A stretch of DNA of 64,000 nucleotides from Odobenus rosmarus divergens (lineage: Eukaryota > Chordata > Mammalia > Carnivora > Odobenidae), in contig NW_004450276.1 of assembly GCF_000321225.1 (NCBI RefSeq), forward strand, positions 4,842,620 through 4,906,619, read 5' to 3'. This document shows positions 34,511 to 46,540 of this stretch, piece by piece. A program made the position numbers and the translations under genes. Position 1 is the first letter of the stretch. Every line of letters begins with the position of its first letter. The notes beneath the pieces are model-generated. The model searched no databases and was not told the DNA's origin. It was given only the letters and a program-made list of their open reading frames with translations.

Positions 34511-36516
34511 TTCCTTTATATATAGATGCTTCTGTGCTGTTAGAATTCTGTAACTCGAGGGAAACAGCAGCTGGGGGATGTTCTTGTCCTTGCCAGAAAT
34601 ATTGTTTTAAACTGGTGCAGAAAGCAAAGCGCTTCCTGACTTGTGATCAACAACGACATCTAGATTCATGGTGGCGTGGTTTACTCTCTGATCTGGATGC
34701 TCTTCCTGGTTTCTCAATTTCAGAGCCATGTCACCTGTCTGTTTCCTCTCATTGAAAACCCCCATGCCCCATGCCCGATATGGATATCCAGCTTGAACTT
34801 CCGGACTTAGGTCTTGTCCCCAGTGCTTGAATTGGAATTGACATTGAGACTTTAGGATGTACACCCCCGCCCTGTTTTTTCTGGATGAAGATCCTACAGG
34901 CAGTTCTCCAGTCTTTATGCCAGTCCACCCTCCAGCCTACCCGGCTCTTGCTTCCAGTGTGGGTTTCACTGTGCTTTCTCATTGTGAAGTCACACACCCT
35001 GTGCACCAGTGTCTCAAGCGTCTTCTCCCAGCTCCATTTGTATCATTATGAAGTAGTCAGATCAGCATGCACTGCAGCACAAACTCCCGGCCCCATAGCC
35101 AAAGCACCTGCTCTCTGAGGACATCCTGCGTCCCATGAGGTGCTTAACCCATACCCCCCTATCTCCTCCCTGATCAATTCATTTCTTGTCAGAAGACCCT
35201 GTATCTTTGCACCCACCATGAACTGGATCTTGCCATATGTAGACAATTAATAAATGTTTATTGAAATGATTTAATTATTAATGATATATCTACATTCACT
35301 TTGGGGATGGCTTTATAAGTTTTGTAGCTACCCATTTTCACAAAGCAGATCTGTCCTCCCAGACACAAGGTCATCTTTGTGGAAGCCCAGGAGATCCATT
35401 TCAGCTCCTTTCCTCATCTGTGCTGAGACAGCTCTCTCTTTCCCCATGAAACTGCATAAGTCCCTTAAACTGGATGTAATTCAGACGTGGAACATTAGGC
35501 GTCCTCAGGATCCCTTGGCTCAGGGTACCTTGTCCTACTGCCTAGGATCTGCTTGACTCCCAGGATGGAATCCACTCCGTGGAGCCCCCCCGCTGCTCTG
35601 GCGGGAGACCCTAGGTAACATGCAGAATATTTACCTGCTGTGGGTCCAAAGGATGACAACTGAAAGTGCCAGAAGTAAACCTTATTCCAAGATCTGTGAG
35701 AAAACATAAGAGCTGAGACATTTCTTTCCAGCTCCACACTATTGTTAAGCTCGATGCACAGGACACAGATTTCATTCCAACATATATGTTTCCATGGGGA
35801 CCAGAATATCCCTGATTAATGAGCACCCCTACCCATTCTCCCCCCTCACCCTCAGATCAGTCAATGATTCTTAAGACATCACCAGAAAGTTCTGTGTAAA
35901 TGTACAAGCTATGGCTCATCAGTAGGATGTTAATTAAATTTTTACTTGTCAACTTTTATTTGCCAGTGAGGATTTAAGTGGTATAAAAAACTGACTTCTT
36001 TCTAAATAAAATAATTGTATTACTTCTATATAATAAGTTTATGAAAGACAATTTCCTATCATACTGATTATTCATATATTCAATTTTAACCTAATCTATT
36101 GTAGCAAAAGGTAGTCAAAAACGGTGCACAGCTGCCCTCTTGTGTCACTTTCATATAATTAAATCGATTAATGTTTACCAGTGATTCAGTCAGCGATGCA
36201 TTTTTAAAGATCACCATGTACCACTACTCTTCTACTTCTGATATTAATACTGGAAATGGTAATTTACAAAGCACAATATATAAAAATATGCCAGATCTAT
36301 CAGTTTAATTAAAACTTATTGGCATAAATATCTAAATATTTAAAAGTAATGCAATTTACTCTGTCCAGGTCCTCTCTTAGTTCACATACCCAGAAGTTTT
36401 AACAGGCTTTTGTATCATTTCCTTATACTTAATTAGTGCTCAATTAATACTTAATCTGTGTTCACTGAGTGCATGGTTTTGCACTAATCCTTGGCTACCA
36501 GCTACTCAATGGCCCC
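34511..36516. other. Intergenic, nothing recognised
   Basis: Several overlapping short frames at 34534-35826 run in both directions without domains. No repeat family was assigned. The part next to the L3/CR1 relic may belong to it. Confidence 0.35.
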
Positions 36517-36533
36517 AAAGAAGATGAAATGGA

Positions 36534-36726
36534 GGTGCGCCTGGGTGGCTCAGTCAGTTAAGTGTCTGCCTTTAGTTCAGGTCATGATCCTAGGGTCCTG
36601 GGATCGAGCCCCCTATTGGGCCCCCAGCTTGGTGAGGGCTTCTCCCTCTCCCTGCCGCTCCCCCTGTTTGTGCTTTCTCTCTCTCTGTCAAATAAATAAA
36701 ATCTTTAAAAAAAAAAGAAAAAAGAA
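36534..36726 (+). mobile_element. SINEC, arctoid-type
   Basis: GTGCGCCTGGGTGGCTCAG to AAATAAATAAAATCTTTAAAA. Perfect 17-bp duplication AAAGAAGATGAAATGGA at 36517-36533 and 36727-36743. Confidence 0.95.
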
Positions 36727-36743
36727 AAAGAAGATGAAATGGA

Positions 36744-37855
36744 AATGAGTTATCTTTTATAGCAATTGATAAGGGCGTCACTCACAGAGGGCCATCTGGG
36801 TCTTTGTTGCCATTTATTAAGCACCTACCATGAGAACATGCTTAAAGGAAAGACTTAGCTCCATTGAACAAAGAAACACAGGCACAGGAGTTTTGGAATG
36901 CCTTCCAAAGAAGCCAAAGGTGGGCCCATTCATCAGACTGTAACTCTGCCCATCAAGACAATTGCTCTTTTCTTTGGCATCCCTCCACCAGAATAAACCA
37001 TCTCCAGAAGGTCATGATCAGCCAGATGTTCAGCATCCTGGAAACAATCTGATTAAACCGAGAGGAAGCTTAGGCAAGGAAGACCAGCTTATCAGTGTTG
37101 ACACAAATGGATGCTCTGTGTCTTTATTCAGTTGTTGTTTTATTAAGTACTACCCAGTTCTAGCTCTATATAAAATTTTCCTGTATCGGGAAAGGGTGGA
37201 TTAAAAAAATTGAAGGCAAGACATAATGTTTTGGGGAAATTAAGAACTGTACTTCTATGCTGGTCAACATTGATTTGGTGACTACACACAATACTCATGT
37301 AGAGAGAGGACCCAGTCATGAATGATGCAAAGGGACCACCCAGTTGTGTAATTTCATCCCTCCCCCCACCCCGTCCTGGTAGATGGAGCCTCTAGAAGAA
37401 CTTACAACAAAGAGAGAAGAAGAAGATGTGGTGAAGAAAATGTGAGCTGCCGCACAACATCCTGTGACCATAACCAGCTACACATGGAGGTGTGGAGGGG
37501 AGTCTGGGGACGCTGTGAAGGTGGGGAAGGGGGAGGGATGAAGGACGGGGAGACTGCACCTCCATGTTTTATTCATATATTAACCAGACTCCTCCAGTAG
37601 GACAGGCCGTGTAAAATGAATTGATCCTGCTACATTGACGCCAACCTGATAGAAAGAAGAGAGACGTCCGCAGGTGGGTTGTCTGGAAAACCATCCCTCT
37701 GTAGCATGTAATTTAACAGAGGTGATTTGGGGTGTGTAGCTGTAGATTGCTTGGCTCAAGATCAATGCCAAGGGCTGGAGTCAGAGGAGAGCCAGGGCCC
37801 GGCCTCGCTGCAGAGCCCAGTGGCCTGAGGCTGTGAGACCCAACAAGAGAACCAC
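36744..37855. other. Intergenic, nothing recognised
   Basis: Short frames only. A C-rich run lies at about 37360-37372. Confidence 0.35.
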
Positions 37856-37859
37856 AAAA

Positions 37860-37980
37860 GCTAAAATCATAGGTCTTGGGCTCCTGTCCTCAACTCTGCA
37901 ATGAACTTGCTGTGTGACTTTTGGCCAAGCGCCTCACCTTTGTGGTTCCTGGTTTCTTCATCTTTCAAATGCCTTCTGTG
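37860..37980 (+). mobile_element. MIR fragment
   Basis: ATGAACTTGCTGTGTGACTTTTGGCCAAGCGCCTCACC, then GTTTCTTCATCTTTCAAATG, the sense MIR core. Confidence 0.7.
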
Positions 37981-38018
37981 GACACTCAAGACAGTCCTTC
38001 CTTTATTAAAGCTGTCTA

Positions 38019-38234
38019 GGGTGCCTGGGCGGCTCAGTTGGTTAAGCGACTGCCTTCGGCTCAGGTCATGATCCCGCAATCCTGGGATCGAGTCCCACAT
38101 CGGGCACCCGGCTCAGTGGGGAGCCTGCTTCTCCCTCTGGCCCTCTCCCCTCTCATGCTGTTGCTCTCTCTCTCTCTCTCTCTCTCAAATAAATAAATAA
38201 AATCTTTAAAAATAAAAAATAAAATAAAATAAAA
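38019..38234 (+). mobile_element. SINEC, arctoid-type
   Basis: GGTGCCTGGGCGGCTCAGTT through CTCTCATGCTGTTGCTCTC and (AAAT)n-like tail. 12-bp duplication TAAAGCTGTCTA at 38007-38018 and 38235-38246. The tail expanded into an AAAAT microsatellite (about 38205-38237). Confidence 0.95.
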
Positions 38235-38312
38235 TAAAGCTGTCTAAACCCAACCCCTTCCAAGCTACACCTGATTGTGTCTGGCTGCCCACAGTAAAGT
38301 TTTGTGCATTCA

Positions 38313-38678
38313 TGTTGGGCTGCCCCATGTCCCCCCAAAATCCATATGTTGTAGTCCTAATTCCCCATACCCCCAGAATGTTACAGTATTGGGAGCTGGG
38401 AAAGAAGTCATTAGGTTAAAATGAGGTGATGAGGATGGGCCTTAATCCAGTAAGCCTGGTGTCCTTATAAGAAGAGGAAATTGGGACGCAGACAGGTACA
38501 GAGGGAAGACCATGTGAAGACACAGAGGGGAGATGGTCATCTGTAAGCCAAGAAGAGAAGTCTCGGGACAAACCAATCCTGTTCACATGGGGATCTTGGA
38601 CTTCTGAGAAAATGAATTGCTATTGTTTAAGCCACATGTCTGTGGTACTTTGTTATGGCCGCCTGGCAAACTGATACA
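38313..38678 (+). mobile_element. MLT1A-like solo LTR
   Basis: TGTTGGGCTG...CCCCCAAAATCCATATGTTG, TTAGGTTAAAATGAGGTGATGAGG, GGTGTCCTTATAAGAAGAGGAAATTGG, GAGGGAAGACCATGTGAAGACACAG, TTGTTTAAGCCACATGTCTGTGGTACTTTGTTATGG and ACTGATACA. Possible 5-bp duplication ATTCA/ATTCT at the ends. Confidence 0.9.
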
Positions 38679-38959
38679 ATTCTGTACTCCTTAGTGGTCC
38701 ATCCCCTTTCATACGCGGACCTGTCTCTGCATTTTCCTTTCTATATAAGTATATATAGAATCTCAAATACTTAGGGACCCCTTCTCCACTCCACTCTTCC
38801 CCCTTCTCTCCTGCAAAATTCCCTCTCCCTTGCTCTCTTTCTCTTCTCTCTGTCTTTCTCTTTCTCTCTGGTCTGTATACTATCGGCGAGGTTTTAACAC
38901 ACAGCAGTCATATACATAAAAATGATGGCATTAACATGCACCAGACGTAACACGGTTTC

Positions 38960-39775
38960 TGTAAGTAACAAGCGGTACTCAAAAAATTAAAACAAACAAT
39001 GGCATCCCATGTCAGAAAGGGCTTGTTGAAACAAGCACACTGTTGCTGGGAGTATAAATTACTAGAAGCTTTCTGAAGAGTAACAACAAAAGTTAAAAAA
39101 AAAAAAAGTCATACCCAAATGCTGAATATCACAGGCAATGAAATAGAAGACCAGCAAGCAAGGGGGGAAATAAACTGCAAATAGCCAATAAACATGGGAA
39201 GAAAGGGTGCAATCTCACAATCACAAAAGTGGAAAGAAGTAAATGAAAACAATCTACTAATGGAAGGTATCTAAATTGGTAAATCTTGCTGCGTCACAAA
39301 TAAGCAATATTTATTAAAAGCCTTAATTTTTTAAGGCTGCCTGTCCCTACCATTCCATTTTGAGCAATTTCACTGAAGGAAATAACAACATGAAAATATT
39401 CTCTGCATCATTTAAAAAGGGAAACGACCTCAATGTCCAGTAAGAAGGTTAGATAAGTAACAATTTATCAATAGGATAGAATAGTTTCAAAAACTTATTT
39501 AATGATAAAAAATTTTCATTATACAATATTAAGTGGGGGGAAATACATAAAATTGTTTATAAGACAACCATTGTTAAAAATACATGCATATATATAAATA
39601 AATACTTCACAGGGATACATATGAACATCAATAATTTTGGATAGTGAGTTTGCAGGTCACTTTTTCTGCTCTGTACCCTTCTGAATGATTTCTAGTTGGG
39701 ATGGATTTTACTTTTTTAAGTAAGAGAACCAACACATTATTTTAGAAACAGGAGACAGAGGGATGTGATAGAAAG
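38960..39775 (+). mobile_element. Degenerate L1M/HAL1-type 3' region
   Basis: Scattered LINE-1 3' landmarks: GGCTTGTTGAAACAAGCACACTGTTGCTGGGAGTATAAATTA, TTTTGAGCAATTTCACTGAAGGAAATAAC, AAAGGGAAACGACCTCAATGTCCA. Frames are broken throughout. Confidence 0.6.
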
Positions 39776-39907
39776 AAAAAAAAAGGAAAAAACTAGGAAC
39801 GGGGTGATTTGTCACAATGTGCCCCAAGTTCATCGTACTGGTGCAAGTCTGAACCCCACAGCTGTCTCAAGGGGGGGCACATATTAGGTATTAAAAAATG
39901 TTTATTG

Positions 39908-40094
39908 CGGGGCGCCTGGGTGGCTCAGTCGTTAAGCGTCTGCCTTCGGCTCAGGTCATGGTCCCAGGGTCCTAGGATCAAGCCCCACATCGGGCTCCCT
40001 GCTCGGCGGGAAGCCTGCTTCTCCCTCTCCCACTCCCCCTGCTTGCGTTCCCTCTCTCGCTGTGTCTCTCTGTCAAATACATAACTTCAAAAAA
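39908..40094 (+). mobile_element. SINEC, arctoid-type, first of a close pair
   Basis: GGGGCGCCTGGGTGGCTCAG to an A-tail. Duplication AAAAAATGTTTATTG (39893-39907) and AAAAAATGTTTGTTG (40095-40109), one mismatch. Confidence 0.95.
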
Positions 40095-40135
40095 AAAAAA
40101 TGTTTGTTGAAATGGCATTTAAAAACCAACTGGGC

Positions 40136-40361
40136 TTGGGATGCCTGGATGGCTCAGTCGTTAAGTGTCTGCCTTCAGCTCAGGTCATGATCCCAGGGTC
40201 TTGGGATCGAGCCCCACATCAGGCTTCCTGCTCGGCAGGGGAGTCTGCTTCTCCCTCTCCCTCTGCCTCTCCCCCCAGCTTGTGCTCTCTCTCTTGCTCA
40301 CTCTGTCTCTATCTCAAATAAATAAATAAAATCTTTAAAAAAAGAAAAATAATAATAAAAA
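40136..40361 (+). mobile_element. SINEC, arctoid-type, second of a close pair
   Basis: GGGATGCCTGGATGGCTCAG to AAATAAATAAATAAAATCTTT. Perfect 16-bp duplication TAAAAACCAACTGGGC at 40120-40135 and 40362-40377, so it is an independent insertion from its neighbour. Confidence 0.95.
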
Positions 40362-40377
40362 TAAAAACCAACTGGGC

Positions 40378-41184
40378 AGAAATCCTCAGTGTAACTACCC
40401 CAACTACTAGAGGCTTGCAGGTGGACCAGATGGCAGCTGCATTGGCCCTACTTCTGGGGAGAAGGAAGTGCAGGACCTGGAACAGGAGCCCCATCAGTAC
40501 TCTGAAGAGCTTGTTCCCCTTTTTATCTTACTTTGCAGCTGCAGAGTCTTCAAGGAAATGAGCTACCGACTTCCCAGCCTGTGACACGGGAGTCTGGACC
40601 CCATCACCACTTCCGCTACTCCAAGTGTCCTGGCCATGGTTTGGGTGATCAAAGTCGGCCCTCACCTGGGACCCCGCTCCTCGGCGCTCACAGCTGGGCC
40701 CCAGAGCCCTGATTGGGACATTAAAGGAACAAGAAGGGCAACTGCGGATACGTGCCGTTCTCCTGCTCCCCATTTTAAATAGATGGAGAGCACCTCGAGA
40801 AAAGCAGTGTGCGATGGGACAGGGCCCAGGGACGGGAGACAGAAGAGCTGCATTTTTATCCACCCTCCAATTCATGTGCCATTGGTTTTGACAGTCACCA
40901 ATTTTCTCAGGGCCTGGTCTTCTGGTCTTTAATGTGAGACAGTCATGCCATGTCTTCCTGAAGGTCGGGGGTGGGGGGTCTGACTAAAGGTCTGTGCTCC
41001 CCCTGGAAATCCATGACTCTCAAAGGAACGTACATAGAAGGTCAAACACGACTCTGGTCAGAATCGTCCACTTCAGGAATGTGAGACTACCCAAGTTCAA
41101 CAGAGTGCAGAATCTACTTGCTCCCCTCAGGTGAACACAACTTTCTCAGACTTAAAAAAAAGACAAAAACAAAAGACACACACA

Positions 41185-41224
<40 letters not shown>

Positions 41225-44200
41225 CCCAACATATAAAGGCTGGGGCATCACACAATCCTAAATTCAAAGACGGCATCCCAACTTGTACTTCCATGAAGTC
41301 AATTTTCAGCATTTTCCAGATGCGTTCGTTCAGAAAAAAGGGTAAGCTGTACAACGGAGTGCAGCATTGTTTTGTGGACATCAGGTACAAAGGCATGAAA
41401 AGATCAACAAGGCCAACATAGGGAGAGTCTACTTCCCGTCACTGAAATAATTTTGAAAGCTCCAACTCCACTTGGAGCTAAAACGTTGAGGGTTTTCATC
41501 CACCTGAGACCATCAGAAAGACTCATGTCTCCTCATTCCTCAACTCTTTCCATCCTTCCCTTTCTGCCAGTGATGCTACTTACTGCCCCACAGGTTCTCA
41601 CTCATCTGACATGCTTGTCTTTGTCCCTAGGACACCTTTCTGCTGAGAGCTCCATCCACCCCGATCAATCATAATCTAGATCTTTGATCTGTGCATAAAC
41701 ATAATAAGACTGAGTCTGTCAAATCCTTGAGGGTTATATATTATGAAACTACCATGTTAGGGTCGCAGTCATCATCGAGGGACTTACATCAAGACCAGAA
41801 GCCCCATTCCAAGTTCTGAAAATATTTCGGTGTCTTTCAAACATGAAACTTTTCAAAGGTACTAAGAGGCTGTACCATAAACATTTTTTATTTGCCTGCT
41901 TTGAAAATAAAATCATCACTGGGGTCATCTTCTTCCTCACTTTCCAGGACATAAATCACAGAAAATGGAAACATTTCCCTGTGCCCGTGCCTGGTTCTTC
42001 CAGTGGGAGGGAGGCTGCAAGCAGGCAGGAGCCACGTCGCCTGGACCGCTGGAGCTGGTGCTCAGACACAGCCGAAGGAGCCTGGGCGGGCGGGTCCCAC
42101 AGAACAAGTTAGTCCCGTTGGCTTTTCAGGCACCCCTTCTCCCAGCCCCACTAAATTAATGTAAACCCGTGGGAATATGACTTGTGAACAAAAGAAACCA
42201 TGCACCATGTGTCATTACAGTGCAAATATGACACTGTAGTTGGTTCATCAGACCTCCTCTTTTTTGGGGGGAAAAAAGCCATATAACAAAAGAATGTAGA
42301 CGTCCAAAAATCACTTGGTGGCACTGTCTTGAAAGTCAAAATGTGAAAGATGTGATGAGGCCAGGAGGTGTTTGTGTATATCAAAGGATGTTCCCACAAC
42401 AGGCATTTTATTGGGCATAGATTAAGGGAATCACATACACCCAACATACAAGCAATTGTTCATTTAAATGGGGCAAAGGTCCTCAAGAGAAAGTATGCAC
42501 ACTGTCAGACTTTTAAAGGAGGCAGATGTTCAACATTCTTGCTACAATTCCATATGCACAGCTATGATTTACCTCAGAGCAAGGACTTATTATAAATAAT
42601 TACCAACAACTTTCTTGCATTGCCAATGATTTTTCCCTGTGTTGCCTGGTTAATGTAGCAAATCTAACTCCTATCACATATTAGATGGAAATGACAACTC
42701 CCAGATCTGTGAAATCTAAAACAGGAGAGAATAAACAGCATTTTAATCAATGTCTGTGGCACACTGTATAAAAATAAACTCCAGTAAACTCATGCTTTCC
42801 AAAAATATTCAGGGAGGAAGGAAGGACACAGGAAAGGCTATGTAATAACCAATTATCCAAAAAAGGCAGTGAAGTATTTCACATCTCTAAAACTCTGTGT
42901 ATATAATTAACTCTTTGCAACGGCTGAATTTTTTTTTTGATTGGGGAAAAAAATCTTAATTAGAATAATTAGAGGGCAGTCCATACACATAAATTCATGC
43001 ACGTGCATACCCTGAATTTTGTCCACAAAACATTTAACTTTATTAAGATTACAAAAACCTGCCATTGCTACTTAAAATCTGGCAGACGGAAGACTGTCGC
43101 ATTTCTAGCGCTGGCTGCTGGTGATGAAATATTCCTGGGTGTCTAACGCCTGGATGGACAGAGACTGTTATCTCTGCAGCTTCCAATGCTAGGTTCCCAC
43201 CTCGGCTCCTCAGGAAAGCTTTCCACCCCGTCCCAGCAGGTGCGCAGCTCACCCCTGCCCAGCTGCAAGAACCTGGGGTGCCCTAGGCTTCCCTTTGATG
43301 GTGTCTCCTATGCTGCAATTGGGCAATTAATTACTAAGTATATACAAGTGTATGCAAGTGTATAAATGTACATCCTTACCTGCTTCATGCCAATCTCTAC
43401 TACGAGTATGTAAGTTTTATGAGGAAAGTTCCTGGAATCCCATAAACACTAAATAGATGCTAAACACATAAATCACCTTCAACAAGAGCTATCACTGAGC
43501 AAACTGGAAGAAGTAGGTGTTTCTATTAGGCAGATGTGATAACCAGTATACTACGAAAACCCACCTTGAATTGGGTACTTCTGAAAGTTCTGCAAAAACA
43601 GGTCTTCTTTCATCCCTGGAATACCAGTGCCAATGTCACTCTCAGAGGTGGCCCCAGCCGCTCCCCTCTTCTTTGCCAAATGTAGAAATCAATGAGAACA
43701 ATCCCTTCTTTGTACATACACACTGGCCACAGTTACATGCATTTGATTATCCATTATGGTCACCCTTCTTGGGTCCCGGGAAGCAACTTCTAACTAAAGG
43801 GATTTTCAATAAGATATATAGAGTATAATATATCATAAAAGAAAACAAGGGAAAATTATGTAAAACAAGCTGGGAACATTTGAACTGTAATAATGTAATT
43901 GGCATTTCCATTACTTCTGCCATTTAGTATTTCGTTGGGGGGACATTGTGCAAATCTTTCTAACATTCATGAAACTGGTTCCTTGTGAAGATAAGAGGAG
44001 GTGGCCTCACAGTGGCAGCAGGACCAAGCCTTGAGCATCTGACATGGCATGTGGCCACCCCCTCAGCGGCAAGGGTTGGGGCTCCTGAATGATGGGCACC
44101 AACCATTAACAAGAATCGAGTTTCTTTCTTCCCATCTCTTTATGGCTCTACCATATGCCATATGCCACTACTGACCATCTACTTTATTTTTTCTCCATCT

Positions 44201-44700
44201 CCTCTAAATATCTTTCCCCCATTTTGTGGCTTCTCTTACTCATGATTCCTGCTTACTCAAAGCCTAGGCTTACTCCTGACTTCCTTCTTTCTCTGTGTCT
44301 TTTAGCTTTGAATAATACAACCAGTTTAACCAACTTGCCCTATCTTGCAAACTCAGGCTCTTCAGAGAGATTTGGACAGGATCGGTCACCACCATCCCTG
44401 TCAGGCCAAGTTCTTGTGCAGCCCCCATCCAGGGCTCCCGGGCAGCCTAACAATCGGTCACCTAGACCCAGTCAGCTGTGACCACAGTGGTGAGATCATG
44501 TGAGATAACAAAAATTAATTTAGGCCAGCATGGTCTTGGGGAGCAACCCTCTGAAAAATGACAGTAAACGTGGCTAGCCCAGGTCAAGAACCAGAAACTA
44601 GTTCATTTAAAGAGTAATCTAATAACTAAATCTGGGATGCAAGAAAATTCCTTATTCTGTCAAGTGGAATAACAAGAGTTCCGATTTTGCATTTCTCTAC
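40378..44700. other. Intergenic, CA microsatellite, otherwise nothing recognised
   Basis: The (AC)n at 41176-41220 is listed separately. Local GC-rich patches with some CpG at about 40550-40870 and 42000-42085 are short and do not look like a CpG island by eye. Frames of up to 115 residues overlap on both strands and show no domain. Confidence 0.4.
41176..41220 (+). repeat. (AC)n microsatellite, interrupted
   Basis: About 22 AC units, interrupted once by CC at 41190-41192. Length polymorphism would be expected. Confidence 0.95.
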
Positions 44701-44757
44701 TATTCTCTTTCATGTTTGCTACTTAAAAAAAAAAAGAAGAAGAAAAGAAAAAAGGCA

Positions 44758-44945
44758 GGTGCCTGGGTGGCACAGTCAGTTAAGCGACCAAGTCTTGGTT
44801 TCAGCTCAGGTCGTGATCTCAGGGTTGTAAGATAGAGTCCTGCCACGGGCTCTGAGCTCAGTAGGAAGTCTGCTTGAGATTGTTTCTCTCTCCCTCTCCC
44901 CCTGCTCTCTCCCTCTCTCCCTCAAATAAATAAATCTTAAAAAAG
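44758..44945 (+). mobile_element. SINEC, older subfamily
   Basis: GTGCCTGGGTGGCACAGTCAGTTAAGCGACCAAGTCTTGGTTTCAGCTCAGGTCGTGATC, with a TGCTTGAGATTGTTTCTCTC tail and an AAATAAATAAATC end. The target duplication is in A-rich sequence and not clear. Confidence 0.92.
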
Positions 44946-45680
44946 AAAAGTGGCAAAGATCAAATGCCACGGTATAAATACAAAATCAGTAACTGGGTCC
45001 TTTGTTCTAATATTGACCTGGCACCCTTTAACTCAATTTTCTCATTCTGTTTTTTATAACTCTGCTGCTCCCAAATACAAATATAATAGACAAAGCCCTG
45101 AGAATTTTGCTTAGAACTGTAGAAAGTAGTTGAAGTTCACACTTGGCCCATATCCAGTTTTCTGCCACCACAAAACTCTTATTCAGTCCCCTGTGTAGGA
45201 GAAGCAGATTACATTTTTAAAAAGTCCAAAACTTTCCTTCTATCTACTTTTTAATTTATTATGTTTGAGTATTTTTGTAAAAAGTTATTTTGGTAGGCTT
45301 CTGGTGGTCATGTGGGTCTCAGTGACTTATAAAACTGACGTCACAATGTTGAAGTTAATAAAATTATAAGCATAATATATTCTAAATCCCAATTATTTTA
45401 GTTCAGGAAAAAAAAAATCCTGCTAAGTTATGCATTACTCTGTGGCTTGGGTCCAAGGAGGAAATTATCATGGAGGGAAAAAATTCTTGGCAGGAGAAAA
45501 AGATAGCAAATTCTTCAAATAAATAAATAAGCTGTTTTGTAATTTGAAATATCATCAGTATATTTGATGATGAATATCACACAAATATTCATTTTATACT
45601 TTTAGAATATGAAAAGCAGAAAAATTCAAGATCAGGAAGACATGTTTATTCTGTGAGCAAGTGTTCTAAATGTATCATCC

Positions 45681-45898
45681 GGGGTCCTGGGTGGCTCAGT
45701 TGGTTAAGCGTCTGCCTTCAGCTCAGGCCATGATCCCAGGGTTCTGGGATCGAGTCCCACATCGGGCTCCCTGCTCAGCGGGGAGTCTACTTCTCCCTTT
45801 CTCTCTACCCCTCCCCCCCGCTTGTGCTCTCTCTCTCACAAGCACACACTCTTTTCTCTATGAAAAAATAATAAAATCTTTAAAAATTAAAAAAAAAT
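45681..45898 (+). mobile_element. SINEC, arctoid-type
   Basis: GGGGTCCTGGGTGGCTCAGTTGG to AATAAAATCTTTAAAAATT. Duplication AAATGTATCATCC (45668-45680) and AAATGTGTCATCC (45899-45911), one mismatch. It lies about 600 bases beyond the inferred end of NEBL. Confidence 0.95.
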
Positions 45899-45911
45899 AA
45901 ATGTGTCATCC

Positions 45912-46510
45912 ATACTGTTCATCAGTTTACAATTGGGAAGGTTTATGCACCAACAAAGAGGAACTTCTACAGAATAATATAGTAAGGCTAAGATCCTCGT
46001 CTCAATAGATTTATAGTAGGGTAAAAATAGGGACTAAGTTACTTTTTCCAACTATGCGAAAATTAGGGGAATAAAAGCGCTTATGTTCTATGATAAATGA
46101 GCTGTTCTTAGCTGAGAAATCAGAGCATCTCCCCGTTTCATGTACTCAATTTGTGCATTTTCTATTCTTTGCTTCAAGCTGTTTCTTTCATCTCACTACT
46201 ACAAGAAAATTAAAATTCTACTATTGGGAACATATGAGGAATTTAATCCTGAAAGAAGTGAACTACAATGCTGTATTATCGTAGTACTCTGATATACAAT
46301 CAGAAAGATACTGAGCTTGAAAACCATAATATTATTATCATTTAAAACTAAGTTTATTTGGGGGAGGAAGACACATTTTGAATGACTCACTAATGGAAGT
46401 ACACCGAAGACAGCAGAGGTCTCCAATGTGATTTAATGTGAGTTTTCATGATAAACCTCATCCCCGGGACACCATCAAGCTCCAAGAAACCAAGGTGAGA
46501 ACCAAGACAT
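45912..46510. other. Intergenic, just downstream of NEBL
   Basis: Holds another AATAAA on the minus strand at 46353-46358. Otherwise nothing was recognised. Confidence 0.4.
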
Positions 46511-46534
46511 AGAATCATTTTGTTATATCCTGCA

Positions 46535-46540
46535 TTTATT
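46535..46540 (-). terminator. NEBL: Probable distal poly(A) signal of NEBL (AATAAA)
   Basis: AATAAA on the minus strand. It is followed, about 25-60 bases further along the transcript, by a GT/T-rich stretch (positions about 46475-46515, including TGTCTTGG and GGTTTCTTGG) as expected for a downstream element. Another AATAAA lies about 180 bases further at 46353-46358 and could be the true or an alternative end, but its downstream sequence is less GT-rich. Confidence 0.6.

Noticed and set aside
40550..40870. GC-richer patch with several CpG, possible promoter CpG island
   Set aside because: Short, CpG density is modest by eye, and there is no adjacent exon. CpG observed/expected was not computed.
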